Shown one piece after another: positions 25,259 through 34,317 of a stretch of DNA of 64,000 bases. The first letter of the stretch is position 1, and every line of letters begins with the position of its first letter. The stretch is taken from the NCBI GenBank assembly GCA_045863055.1, contig BTUW01000003.1, positions 193,601 through 257,600 of the forward strand, given 5' to 3'. This DNA is from UTCHB3 sp008363265. Lineage in GTDB: Bacteria > Bacteroidota > Ignavibacteria > Ignavibacteriales > Ignavibacteriaceae. Made by a program: the position numbers and the translations under genes. Under the pieces are notes generated by a model that saw nothing but the letters and a program-made list of their open reading frames with translations, was not told the DNA's origin and did no database searches.

Positions 25259-26656
25259 CTATTTTCCGGTACCAATTCGTTCGAGTTTCCCCCAGTTCAT
25301 GTCGAGACCAAGAAACTCTTCGATAGTGGACATCATTTTACAAATATCGATCGCGAATACGAAGAACATTCTGTACACAAGTGAGTAAGGCACAAGTCGT
25401 AATTCTTCGTCTTCCACAGCCACACAATATAGGGCTGTTACTGTGTCAAGCAAGGCTAAAAATACCCACCAGAAAAAGATAAGACTGGTGTAGCCATAGA
25501 AAAGTGAAACAACAATAAAGAAAAAGTTTGCTACGATGTTCATTGTGGGCCATATCAGAGCCTCGTAGAACATGGTCCAGAGAATGAAAGTATCACCGAA
25601 GTTGATTGTTGGATTGTAGAGCAGATTCTTGTGCTTCCTGATCGCCTGAAGGATGCCTCTGGTCCAGCGGTACCTCTGCTTCAGAAGTTGCTGCAGTTTA
25701 ACGGGAGCCTCTGTCCAAGCGATCGATGTTGGCTCATAGTATACTTTCCAACCCTTCGAGAGGATCTTAAGTGTAAGATCCGCGTCTTCAGCAAATGTAT
25801 CACTTGAATAGTAACCAACCTCCTCGATCGCCTTTTTCCTGAACAGCCCGATCGGACCCGGAATGATGTTCACGAGTTTAAGGAACGACTGTGCGGCACG
25901 CGCCATATTAAGACCCTCGATATACTCGAGTGCCTGAAGATCGGCGTAGAACTTGCCGCGATTAAGCACTTTAACGTTACCTGCAACGGCTCCGATCCTG
26001 GGATCGATGAAGTGGCGGGCACCGTTCCTGATAGTCTCTGGAGAGAGCTGGCTGTCGCCATCCATACAAAGAACGATCTCTGATTTCGAATAACTTATAC
26101 CCGCGTTGAGTGCCCTTGCCTTACCACCGTTGGGTTTACTGATCAGCGAAACCTTTACCTTGCCGTACATCCCCTGCTGGAAGCCGACCATGGTTTTTGC
26201 GACATCATAGGTATTGTCACTCGAACCATCGTTCACGATTATGATCTCGTAATTCGAGTAATCGAGTTCAAGCAGAGAAAGTATGGCGTCTCTAAGAAGA
26301 ATACCTTCATTATAAACCGGAACGATCACTGAGACAAACGGCTGAAAATCGGGCCGCTTCGTAAACGTGTAGTTGTTTAGCCAAAGATAAGCCATCCCCA
26401 GAAGCCCGAAATACCGGATCAGCAGTATGAGCAGAAAGAGCAAGAGCGAGATCATGGTCGAGTACTCGAAAAGCGCTGAATACGAAAGTACCGTCATAGG
26501 CATCGTCATCACGATGATGAGTATCAGAACGATTGATGCAACCCCATTGATGATCATCCGGCGCAGTATCTGCCGGCGTTTATCATCTCCATGGCCTTCG
26601 GTGGCTTCTGTGTTCTTAACGGTGATCTTGGTTGATCGTATCTTGTTCTGCGACAT
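25259..26656 (-). CDS. Processive GT2 membrane synthase (PgaC/NodC/BcsA-like)
   Basis: This 465-residue inner-membrane polysaccharide synthase has two N-terminal helices (36-58, 66-90), a GT-A domain and C-terminal helices (about 355-440). Motifs of processive beta-glycan synthases are complete: VNDGSSD (Asp143), the DGD metal site (199-201), the acceptor/base motif AEDADLT (Asp291) and QRYRW (327-331), a QxxRW motif. The closest resemblance by eye is to poly-beta-1,6-GlcNAc synthase PgaC/IcaA, but chitin-, hyaluronan- or cellulose-like products cannot be excluded. It lies 21 bases after the TPR/barrel gene in a tight operon. The product is probably polymerised and moved through the inner membrane. 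Confidence 0.9.
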   Translation of the reverse strand: MSQNKIRSTKITVKNTEATEGHGDDKRRQILRRMIINGVASIVLILIIVMTMPMTVLSYSALFEYSTMISLLLFLLILLIRYFGLLGMAYLWLNNYTFTKRPDFQPFVSVIVPVYNEGILLRDAILSLLELDYSNYEIIIVNDGSSDNTYDVAKTMVGFQQGMYGKVKVSLISKPNGGKARALNAGISYSKSEIVLCMDGDSQLSPETIRNGARHFIDPRIGAVAGNVKVLNRGKFYADLQALEYIEGLNMARAAQSFLKLVNIIPGPIGLFRKKAIEEVGYYSSDTFAEDADLTLKILSKGWKVYYEPTSIAWTEAPVKLQQLLKQRYRWTRGILQAIRKHKNLLYNPTINFGDTFILWTMFYEALIWPTMNIVANFFFIVVSLFYGYTSLIFFWWVFLALLDTVTALYCVAVEDEELRLVPYSLVYRMFFVFAIDICKMMSTIEEFLGLDMNWGKLERIGTGK

Positions 26657-26677
26657 TCTAATCGGGTCTCTCTGTAA

Positions 26678-29575
26678 TTATAGCATCCAGAAGACAGACG
26701 CGCTCACAGCTCTCGAGCTGTAACCGGTAGTCTCCCTCGTGGTACTTCCCATCTGTCCTCTGAGGTTGATCCTCAGGTTCTCGAGCGGGCTGTACGATCC
26801 TTGTATATAAAATTCTCTCAACCAAAAGGCACTTTCGGGTATGTAACCGATCCTGCCTCCACCACTCAGATCAAACTGATCATCCTTGTAAAAATTCCAG
26901 TCCGCGAAGAGTGAATGTGACAGAAAACTCTGCGGTGAATAGTAATAGATCGACTTTCTCGCGTAGACGGTCGAAAAAAACTCGTAACCGGCCAGCAATT
27001 CAGGATAGAAATATCTTCCGATCCTTATTTCTGTGTTCGCTCCCCTGTTGCCGTCACTGATCATCAAATACTGGTATGATCCGGATACCCTGTACTTTGA
27101 AGGAAGTATATACCAGCCTTCGGCTTTTATCATCTCTGCACGCAGTCTGTCACGAAGCGCTCCAAAAGGATAAACAAGAAGGGCAGAATAAAGCATGGTG
27201 GCGGCTTCCTGCTGTGTATATGTGACCTGAGCGAAATACTCTTTTTGTTTCGTTATTCTGGCGAATGCCTCATAGAGTGGGTAAGTCTTTTTGGGAGACA
27301 GGAAAGCCTGCTCACCGATTGAGGCTGCAAGTGTAAGCAAACTCCACGGTCGAAGGAAAATGGTCGCTTTCCAAGTATTAAAGTCTGACTTGATCCCCTT
27401 TCCAGTCAGTGTACCGAGGCTACCCATCAGTCCCAGTGAAAGGAATGAGGTAACACCCATATCAGTGTTTATACCGTAGGTCAAATAGCTGAAATCAGCA
27501 TTATCTTCAAAATAAGATATGAACGGATTGAGCAGAATATACTGTGGGAATGAACCCAAAAGAGCACTCATGCCGCCCACCGGCAACCATCCGATCCTTT
27601 GATTGATCAGAGCGATTTGAGTGGTATCGGTGTTATTTACCAGCAACGAGTCATAAATTTCTCTTGCCCTGTCGTAATCTTCGGTTTGTGCGTATGCGTC
27701 ACCAAGGAATAGTTTCGCGGCAAAATCAGCATTATCTTCTTTTACGAGGCGCTCGAACTCGGAAATAGACTTCTGGAAATCGCCTTTGAAGAAATAAACC
27801 TTCGCGCGTTCGAGATCGATGAGATAGTCATATTCACCGGCAAGGAGTGAATCGTAAATTTGAAGTGCTCTGTCGTAGTTCTTAAGACATGAATTAATAT
27901 CAGCATATTCCTTCAGAATAGTTCTGTCGCCTTCGTGTTTTCCAAGGAACTCGTCATAGATCTGAAGGGCACCTTCACAGTCTCCTGCTCTTATCTTCTC
28001 TCTACCCCCCTCGAGACTCTGGAAAAGTGCTTCCTCTTCTGCTCTCAGTTTCGAAGTTTCGAGGTTTGAGATAAGAGTTTCCAGTTCCGGGTGTGTTGGC
28101 TCGTACTGTTTTATCAATTCGATATACTCGCTGGCCTTGTCGAAGTTGTTCTTCGTCATTTCGAGTGAAGCGAGACCGACAAGTGCAGTAACTTCCTTGG
28201 GCTTCTTACTTAAAACTTCATTTAAGTACTCATAAGCCAGATCTTCATCTTTGCTAAGCCATACGGATATTATACCGCGCTGAAGTTTGAGATCAAGGTC
28301 AGTTGGGTCTTTTGCTATACAGAAATCGAGCTGTTCGATTGCTTTATAATTGTCTTGGAAGTCAGAGGCAATCTTCGCGAATATCTTGCGAAGTTTGCAG
28401 TCCTGCGAGTCCGGATTCCGCTCAAAATACCCGTTCAGCAGCTGAAAAGCTTCCTCATTCCGCTCAAGATTGTTCAGTAACTGAACCATTTCGGTGATTA
28501 ATTTTACATCATCCGGATTTTTCTCGAGTAGTTTCTGTATCTCAGCGATCCGCTTGGTGTAGTTCTCCTCGCGAACTTTGATGACGAGTTCATAATTCTT
28601 TACCCACTTCTGATCTTCCTTGTATTTTTCTTCAAGGATCAGAAGCTGCTGGTACGCTTCTTCCCAACGCTTAAACTTGATCAATTCATCGATAAGAAGG
28701 AACCTGGTTTTGTCATCTTTGGGATTGTTCCTTAATATCCTGTAATATTTATCAATCGCAAATTCCTGGGGAGGTGGAGGTGGTGGTGGCTTCTGGTTGG
28801 CCTGCCAGTTCCCTGTAGTATCCTTGTAGAGATTCTGGAAGTATTTTCCGAGAACCATATCGAGACCATCCTGTGCCTCTTTGAAGTAAGGACGCAGTTT
28901 AAGTGCGGTTTCAAATGCCACTTTTGCTTCATCGCTCTTGCCAAGCCAGTAAAGGAAATAGCCGTAACGGCTCCAGAGACGGTGATCATTGGGGTATTTT
29001 TTTACAAATCTTGCAAGAATCGGCTCACCTTTTGCGTATTTTTTAAGGTAACTGAGAACCTCTGTGTACCTGATAACTTCGTCAGCGGAAGGCTCTTCAA
29101 GCTCAAGATATTTGTCATACCAGATCTCGGAGGAGACCCAGTCGAACATTAGCTTGTAGCATTTTGCTATTTCGAGGTAGTTCCGGGGATTCTTGGGATT
29201 GATGGCGATCTCACGCTGATACCCTTTGATCTTGGCGTTGAGATCGTTGTTCAGCTTTTGATTGATCCTGTTAAGATCGCTCTGATATTCCTTGTTTCCG
29301 GGTTGCAGTTTTGCGGCGATTCTGTAGTCGTTCTGGGCGTTAACAAGCTGATTTCTCCGCTCGTAACATTTACCGCGCAAATTGTAACCGTCAGGTTTTG
29401 AAGGATAAACACCTACATATTTATTGAGCAGGTCGATCGCCTCCCCATACTTTCCGGCAGACATCATTGCGATGGCATCGTTCTTGTATTTGTCAGGATT
29501 TGTCTGACCGTTCAAGTACGAGGCTGAAGTCAGAAAAAGGATAACGATCAGGCAAAAGTGTCGCGCTGCTCTCAT
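26678..29575 (-). CDS. TPR-rich periplasmic scaffold with C-terminal outer-membrane barrel (PgaA/PelB-like exporter)
   Basis: This 965-residue protein has a signal peptide (1-23), tetratricopeptide repeats over about 25-665, and a C-terminal region (about 690-965) of amphipathic aromatic strands ending in FWML, as expected of an outer-membrane barrel. A run of seven Pro at 263-269 interrupts the repeats. TPR plus barrel is the plan of exopolysaccharide exporters PgaA and PelB; in both, the TPRs guide the polymer or bind a deacetylase. I start at the ATG at 29575, just after the TAG of the upstream gene (29583-29585), with AGGA overlapping the stop region. An in-frame upstream start would run inside the previous gene and precede the signal peptide. 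Confidence 0.85.
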   Translation of the reverse strand: MRAARHFCLIVILFLTSASYLNGQTNPDKYKNDAIAMMSAGKYGEAIDLLNKYVGVYPSKPDGYNLRGKCYERRNQLVNAQNDYRIAAKLQPGNKEYQSDLNRINQKLNNDLNAKIKGYQREIAINPKNPRNYLEIAKCYKLMFDWVSSEIWYDKYLELEEPSADEVIRYTEVLSYLKKYAKGEPILARFVKKYPNDHRLWSRYGYFLYWLGKSDEAKVAFETALKLRPYFKEAQDGLDMVLGKYFQNLYKDTTGNWQANQKPPPPPPPQEFAIDKYYRILRNNPKDDKTRFLLIDELIKFKRWEEAYQQLLILEEKYKEDQKWVKNYELVIKVREENYTKRIAEIQKLLEKNPDDVKLITEMVQLLNNLERNEEAFQLLNGYFERNPDSQDCKLRKIFAKIASDFQDNYKAIEQLDFCIAKDPTDLDLKLQRGIISVWLSKDEDLAYEYLNEVLSKKPKEVTALVGLASLEMTKNNFDKASEYIELIKQYEPTHPELETLISNLETSKLRAEEEALFQSLEGGREKIRAGDCEGALQIYDEFLGKHEGDRTILKEYADINSCLKNYDRALQIYDSLLAGEYDYLIDLERAKVYFFKGDFQKSISEFERLVKEDNADFAAKLFLGDAYAQTEDYDRAREIYDSLLVNNTDTTQIALINQRIGWLPVGGMSALLGSFPQYILLNPFISYFEDNADFSYLTYGINTDMGVTSFLSLGLMGSLGTLTGKGIKSDFNTWKATIFLRPWSLLTLAASIGEQAFLSPKKTYPLYEAFARITKQKEYFAQVTYTQQEAATMLYSALLVYPFGALRDRLRAEMIKAEGWYILPSKYRVSGSYQYLMISDGNRGANTEIRIGRYFYPELLAGYEFFSTVYARKSIYYYSPQSFLSHSLFADWNFYKDDQFDLSGGGRIGYIPESAFWLREFYIQGSYSPLENLRINLRGQMGSTTRETTGYSSRAVSASVFWML

Positions 29576-29582
29576 CGTGATC

Positions 29583-30890
29583 CTACAACACTTCCCGCAA
29601 TATCCCGTCGGCGTTTTCTGTTGTTGCGTTCGAAACATAGGAATATGAATAAATTAGCGGAAACACCCGGCCGATGAAACCAGGATCATTACTTTGCAGA
29701 TTCGCTCTCAGCTTCGCTGCCAATACCGGAAGGGCTTTATCGTCACCTTTTGCCAGAAGAACCAGTATCGTATATCCGTCGACACAGATCTTCTCCTTGA
29801 GTGTCAGCGAGAGTCTTACCGCGTTACTGAGCTGGCTCATCGAGATAATTCCGGCGGCCTCTGCCTGAGGATCAAGTTTTAGGGAGACAAGTGTGAAAGG
29901 CTGTCCGGTACTTTTGTAAAGTGCAACCTGATTATTGAGAATCAGGTTAAATTCGTCTTTACTATACTGATTAGTATGGACCATCGGAGCCTGAACCATT
30001 TCAATATCACTCAACTGGCGGTATTTAGCCGGGACATTCGGGGTAACATTGGCTGATGCGGCAACCGGTGTGGCGGTACCGACCGGGAAAGCCTGTGCAA
30101 CAGGAACCCCTCTCTGCTGAAAACCACCACCTTGCTGAAATCCGGTGGCTTGTGGCGATGGATCGAGGATCTCCGTCCTGCCGCCGGGTACAGCACCAAA
30201 GACAACACCTTTGTAGGGTTCAAATGAAAAATCTGTTGTGAACTGCCCCTCGGTATGCCCGATATTCGGTGTAATGGTTGCCTTGCCCCCCTGCCTTCCT
30301 CCTTCAACTTTCTGAAGATATATTATGGCAGTGGTATACTGTACTATATTATCCACGATATTTTGAGCGAAAGGAGTTGCAGGCTCACCGAGAATATAAA
30401 GGCTGGTTACATTTTTGTCCTCAATGTTCTCGATCATACGGAGAAATGCCTGCTGGAGCAGACTGATGTTCTCAAATCCAACAAAATATGTCAGTTCATC
30501 AAACACAAGACGGGCAGGTTGATATTGTTCCACTACATTAACTATGTCGTTCAGATACTCAACAAGATATGTATCGGGGTTTCCTGACTCATACACATCA
30601 AGAGGCGGAGTCACCTTCACGACGATGAGCTCGCCGTTGTCCATATGAGTCTGAAGATCAAAATCAACCGATGCTGCAAGGATCATAAGATCTTTGGGGC
30701 GCATGCTGGTGAAGTAGAGACACACTTCCTTTTGTTCAATTCCGGCCATGGCATACTGCAAACCGAGGGTGGTCCTTCCTGACTTCCTTGGTCCAATAAG
30801 CACATAAGTACCACCACGGTAAAACCCTCTCCATGAGGAGTCAACTATCGTGATACCGGTATTAACAAGATTTATTTTTCCGTTTGCCAT
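29583..30890 (-). CDS. KaiC-like ATPase domain fused to a degenerate GGDEF-like domain
   Basis: This 435-residue cytoplasmic protein has an N-terminal RecA/KaiC fold (1-230). The Walker A loop is GPRKSGRTT (33-41) with Arg39 where Lys is expected; Walker B is RLVFDE (127-132). A Gln/Pro/Gly-rich linker (233-300) leads to residues 305-435, which follow the strand and helix order of GGDEF domains (PFTLVSLKLD, 'LSNAVRLSLTLKEK', 'DGYTILVLLAKGDDKAL', 'AAKLRANL') but lack GGDEF itself and any RxxD I-site. BcsE, the c-di-GMP-responsive cellulose regulator, also joins a degenerate RecA-like domain and a degenerate GGDEF-like domain. The ATG at 30890 is chosen over an upstream TTG at 30926. It is the first gene of the operon. 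Confidence 0.75.
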   Translation of the reverse strand: MANGKINLVNTGITIVDSSWRGFYRGGTYVLIGPRKSGRTTLGLQYAMAGIEQKEVCLYFTSMRPKDLMILAASVDFDLQTHMDNGELIVVKVTPPLDVYESGNPDTYLVEYLNDIVNVVEQYQPARLVFDELTYFVGFENISLLQQAFLRMIENIEDKNVTSLYILGEPATPFAQNIVDNIVQYTTAIIYLQKVEGGRQGGKATITPNIGHTEGQFTTDFSFEPYKGVVFGAVPGGRTEILDPSPQATGFQQGGGFQQRGVPVAQAFPVGTATPVAASANVTPNVPAKYRQLSDIEMVQAPMVHTNQYSKDEFNLILNNQVALYKSTGQPFTLVSLKLDPQAEAAGIISMSQLSNAVRLSLTLKEKICVDGYTILVLLAKGDDKALPVLAAKLRANLQSNDPGFIGRVFPLIYSYSYVSNATTENADGILREVL

Positions 30891-30988
30891 CTTTCTGCTC
30901 TTTGTGATCTTTATTCTATGCAGCAAATATCGTGCCAGAAGACACTGTAGAATTTTGTTGTTTTTTTGGCCCGTTTTGCGGCTTTTTG

Positions 30989-31008
30989 TGCTTTAGCTCC
31001 GTAAAGCA
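30989..31008. repeat. Perfect 7-bp inverted repeat upstream of the exopolysaccharide operon
   Basis: TGCTTTA, six bases (GCTCCG) and TAAAGCA form a perfect palindrome about 100 bases upstream of the first gene of the operon. There is no T-run next to it, so it is not a good terminator. It could be an operator or a structured leader. The rest of the 166-base gap shows no clear promoter. Confidence 0.4.
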
Positions 31009-31056
31009 TTCTCATTTTAAAACACTTTAAAATCATGTCTCATTATGATACACAAA

Positions 31057-32760
31057 TTAATAAAAATGAGAAAAGACAAATACACCGGTCGCATTCGACA
31101 CAATGGTAGGCTCATTGGTAACATAATCGTGCCGGTCATCGTAGTATTTTACATCGGGTGAATTGAATTTATCATACATAAAATTCGTCCTGGGAATTTC
31201 GTATCCTTTCAGTATCTCTGCAGGTGCGGGTCCGGCAGCGATTGCCCCAGGAAGATATCCACCGTTGAAGTGGGCAACCTGTGAATGAAAATATCTGGTG
31301 AAACGACTTCCAATGTTGTAAATAAATGACACACCCCAAGGGTTTTTCCCGAGTACGTAATCGCGCTGATAAGTCGCAAGTGAATCGTAAAGGTTACTCT
31401 TGGTTAGATCCCTGAACAGGATAGCCTGCATCGAGATACCGAGATAAGTATGTGTTGTACCCCACGAGAAGGAAGTACCCTCACCAAATGGCATCTTTTT
31501 CCTGTTGTCGTTAAAAGCAACCAGGTTATTTTCGATCAGCTGTTTCATTTCATTCGAATATTTGGCCACACGGTATTGAGCGAGCGAATTGATGTTTCCC
31601 CAACTCCACCAGTAGTCAGAATTTGCCTTCTTGGCCAGATCGATCGCTTCAGTAAGATATCTGTTATTCTTGGTGGCGAGATACATCTCAAGTGCGCCAA
31701 GGGCGAGTTTCCCCTCATACTTGCTGTCCTGATACAATCCGATCGGATTGGTATCAACGTCAGGAGCGGACCCTCTTAATGCAAAGACGTTGGTTGCGGC
31801 AGCAAGAAGTTTATCTGCAAAAGCGTTCTCTTTGAAGCGCTCTCTCCAGATTCGTGAACCCATTGCCAATGCTGCAGAGTAGATACCGATGAGGTTCTTC
31901 CCCATTCCCGCGAAAGCAGGCCTGTCGAATTTTAGGGTGTCATTTTCCGGCAGTCGCCAGCCCACTGTCTGATCACGTCTGTCCTGAACCTGAATTATCA
32001 GCTTCCCCGGTTTGTAGTTCATCCGGAGCAGCAGATCCAGACCCACCCTTGCTTCCTCCAAAACGTCAGGGGCCCCATCCTTGTTACGGTCGATCTCCAT
32101 CTTCTTGGGGTTGAAATCATAGGTAAAAAGGAGCATGTAAGTTGTAAAAGCCGTTGTATTCAGAAATTTTGTAAAATCACCGGCATCATGCCAGCCCCCG
32201 GTTACATCAACCTTACCCGCGGCCTCGTCACCGACAACAACCGGCGAGTCGTAGAGGTGGCAAACCTTGTGGAGGTGAGGGTTTGTCGGACCGCATCTCT
32301 GAACCCTGAAGAAAAGAAGCAACGAATCAACGATCGTATTATAAATATTATCACCGATCCTGAAGTTGGATGATCGCGCACCTTCGCTTTCGATCACATA
32401 CGACCCGTCACTTCTGAGGCCGGTAAAATCCAATACATGGCAGAAATTAAAATTACCCCAGCCTGCCATACTCGGAGGCACGGTAGCGGAAAAAACCTCC
32501 TTGCCCGATTTAGTATCCTTGATGATGAACTTCTTTTGTCCCATATCCTTTTTGCTCAGGATAACGGCTGTTTTCACATCATTTTTGCGAAAACCGATCT
32601 GATTGAGCCTGATGAACATGTCTGATACCAGATCCCCCCTGTCGTCGGTAACAACCGGGATAAGTTTCACATTATCCTCAGCCTTGTTTGCAGAAGAGAA
32701 AAAGCAGGATGAGAAAAACAGTCCCGCAATGAAAAAAAGAAAAGTTCTTTTACGCATCAT
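31057..32760 (-). CDS. GH9-family endoglucanase lipoprotein
   Basis: This 567-residue lipoprotein (lipobox FSSC, Cys19) has an N-terminal Ig-like cellulase domain (about 45-138, 'IRLNQIGFRKNDVKTAVI') and a GH9 alpha-toroid (about 140-567). The nucleophile-activating aspartates are in GGWHDAGDF (Asp192, Asp195). The conserved 'VLGKNPWGVSFIYNIG' block and the catalytic acid Glu550 in DYVTNEPTIVSNATG are present. It should cleave beta-1,4-glucans at the cell surface or in the periplasm. It is 53 bases downstream of the M16 gene and 166 bases upstream of the exopolysaccharide operon on the same strand. It might trim an endogenous glucan or feed on plant polysaccharide. Confidence 0.9.
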   Translation of the reverse strand: MMRKRTFLFFIAGLFFSSCFFSSANKAEDNVKLIPVVTDDRGDLVSDMFIRLNQIGFRKNDVKTAVILSKKDMGQKKFIIKDTKSGKEVFSATVPPSMAGWGNFNFCHVLDFTGLRSDGSYVIESEGARSSNFRIGDNIYNTIVDSLLLFFRVQRCGPTNPHLHKVCHLYDSPVVVGDEAAGKVDVTGGWHDAGDFTKFLNTTAFTTYMLLFTYDFNPKKMEIDRNKDGAPDVLEEARVGLDLLLRMNYKPGKLIIQVQDRRDQTVGWRLPENDTLKFDRPAFAGMGKNLIGIYSAALAMGSRIWRERFKENAFADKLLAAATNVFALRGSAPDVDTNPIGLYQDSKYEGKLALGALEMYLATKNNRYLTEAIDLAKKANSDYWWSWGNINSLAQYRVAKYSNEMKQLIENNLVAFNDNRKKMPFGEGTSFSWGTTHTYLGISMQAILFRDLTKSNLYDSLATYQRDYVLGKNPWGVSFIYNIGSRFTRYFHSQVAHFNGGYLPGAIAAGPAPAEILKGYEIPRTNFMYDKFNSPDVKYYDDRHDYVTNEPTIVSNATGVFVFSHFY

Positions 32761-32813
32761 TTTCCAGTTTCAAGGTTGTTTGAAGTGTCACCGCCGGATC
32801 ATCTCACAATTAA

Positions 32814-34316
32814 TTACTTAAACAGTTCTTCGAGTTGAACGATCTTCACATTCTCCGGTTTAATTTCCAATTTAAAGTTCATGATCTCTTTATCTTCATT
32901 TAACACCGTTTCGGGTTTCGGAGTTTGATATTCGATCGGTGATGCAGAATTATTTATCAGATCATTCTTCAATTTTTCCGCATCCGGAGTGATCATGACG
33001 ATTATCATGTTCTCAGGGTTGAAATATTTGCTTATGGCTTTATTAACTTCATCCCTTGTAACCTTGCCCATCTTCGATCTGAACTTGCTCAGATGTCCCG
33101 GCTCAGCCATACCGTAGAATTTGTCGTCGAGCGCGTAGCCCAGACGGGTTTCGGTGTTCGGAGCGTAGTGGAGAACATATTTCTGCAGGAATTTCCCTGT
33201 GATATCGAAATCCGCCTCAGAAAGTCCGTTTTTTACCAGTTTTGTGAACTCCCTGATCGTTGCCCGAAGAGTAAAATGCTTCGTTTCGTTGGGTACGGGC
33301 CGGATCCATATCTCAAACATATGTTTGCGGAGCGGAACGTTAACAGGAGGTTTCGAGAGTCGTCCGCCATTCGGATAATATTCGATGTAGCTGTAATCAC
33401 CGTAGTTCAGTCCCCTCGCCTCCCTGATCACCTGGTAGAGATGTGAACTGGAGTTTCTGTGCTCGCCGAGCCATGAATTCGCAAGGGCAAGCGGATACCA
33501 CTCATCATTGCTCCGCAGCAGATCAAGAGGATATCCCATCGAGATCGCGGTGGCATTCGATTTTTTCTCGACTATCACGATGTTGAGACCTTTAACGGGT
33601 GCCGGTGACACTTCCTTAGCGGGATTCTCATTCCCTTCGGGAAGACCTGCAAGTGAATTCCACAATGTTTTCACCAGATCGTCATTGAACCCGCCACCAA
33701 CAGCAAGGATGAAATTGTTTCTGTTGAAATATCTCCTGTAAAATTCTTTCACATCCTGCAGGGTTATCGAATTCAAAGAACTCACGGTACCGGCAGCAAT
33801 ATGACCGTAAGGCGTACCCTTATAAACTTCGTTGTAGAGTACCGCTTTGCCAAGTTCCTCGTCGTTCGAGTAACGCAGACTCGTCGAGAGATAAGTTGTC
33901 GCCTCCTCTTTAACCCTCTGAAAATCTTCATCACGGAAACCGGGATCGAGCAATTGCTGAGTGAAGAGTTCAAGATACTCGTTAAGATTATCAGCGTGTA
34001 CAGCACCGTTATAGACGGTGTTCTCTTTCGATACCGAAGCATAGTATCCGGCGGCGAGAGGGTAAAGCCGGTTGATGATCTCAGAATAGGTCAGTTTGGA
34101 TGTGCCGCCCTCATTCAGCATTGATGCTGTGAGGTACGCAAGGCCCTCTTTTCCCTTTGGGTCATCCTTTGAACCAACGTTGAACCATATTTTGAAGTAG
34201 ACCACGGGCTCTTCAGTCTTGAGCAGAACAGTCCGGTCTTTATCTTGGGCATATAAATTCATCACAGATGAAAATATAACAAAAAATAGTGCGAAAATAA
34301 AACCTGATCGATTCAT
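32814..34316 (-). CDS. M16-family peptidase-like protein, inactive subunit
   Basis: This 500-residue protein has a signal peptide (ending LYAQ) and two M16 repeats. Where active M16 proteases have HxxEH it reads YLTAS (61-65, within GLAYLTASMLNEGG), so the zinc site is missing. Inactive M16 chains usually pair with an active one; the active partner is encoded one base upstream (34318-35646). The two probably form a periplasmic heterodimer that degrades unfolded peptides. The Ala/Gly-rich 'VGSKDDPKGKEGLA' entry is typical of the inactive partner. Confidence 0.9.
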   Translation of the reverse strand: MNRSGFIFALFFVIFSSVMNLYAQDKDRTVLLKTEEPVVYFKIWFNVGSKDDPKGKEGLAYLTASMLNEGGTSKLTYSEIINRLYPLAAGYYASVSKENTVYNGAVHADNLNEYLELFTQQLLDPGFRDEDFQRVKEEATTYLSTSLRYSNDEELGKAVLYNEVYKGTPYGHIAAGTVSSLNSITLQDVKEFYRRYFNRNNFILAVGGGFNDDLVKTLWNSLAGLPEGNENPAKEVSPAPVKGLNIVIVEKKSNATAISMGYPLDLLRSNDEWYPLALANSWLGEHRNSSSHLYQVIREARGLNYGDYSYIEYYPNGGRLSKPPVNVPLRKHMFEIWIRPVPNETKHFTLRATIREFTKLVKNGLSEADFDITGKFLQKYVLHYAPNTETRLGYALDDKFYGMAEPGHLSKFRSKMGKVTRDEVNKAISKYFNPENMIIVMITPDAEKLKNDLINNSASPIEYQTPKPETVLNEDKEIMNFKLEIKPENVKIVQLEELFK

Positions 34317-34317
34317 A

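Noticed and set aside
29576..29638. TPR exporter starting inside the KaiC-like gene
   Set aside because: The signal peptide begins at the ATG at 29575, which has its own ribosome binding site; the upstream extension is Cys/Gln-rich and overlaps the preceding gene.
30989..31008. Terminator of the GH9 gene
   Set aside because: The palindrome has no T-run on the relevant strand, so it was listed only as an inverted repeat.
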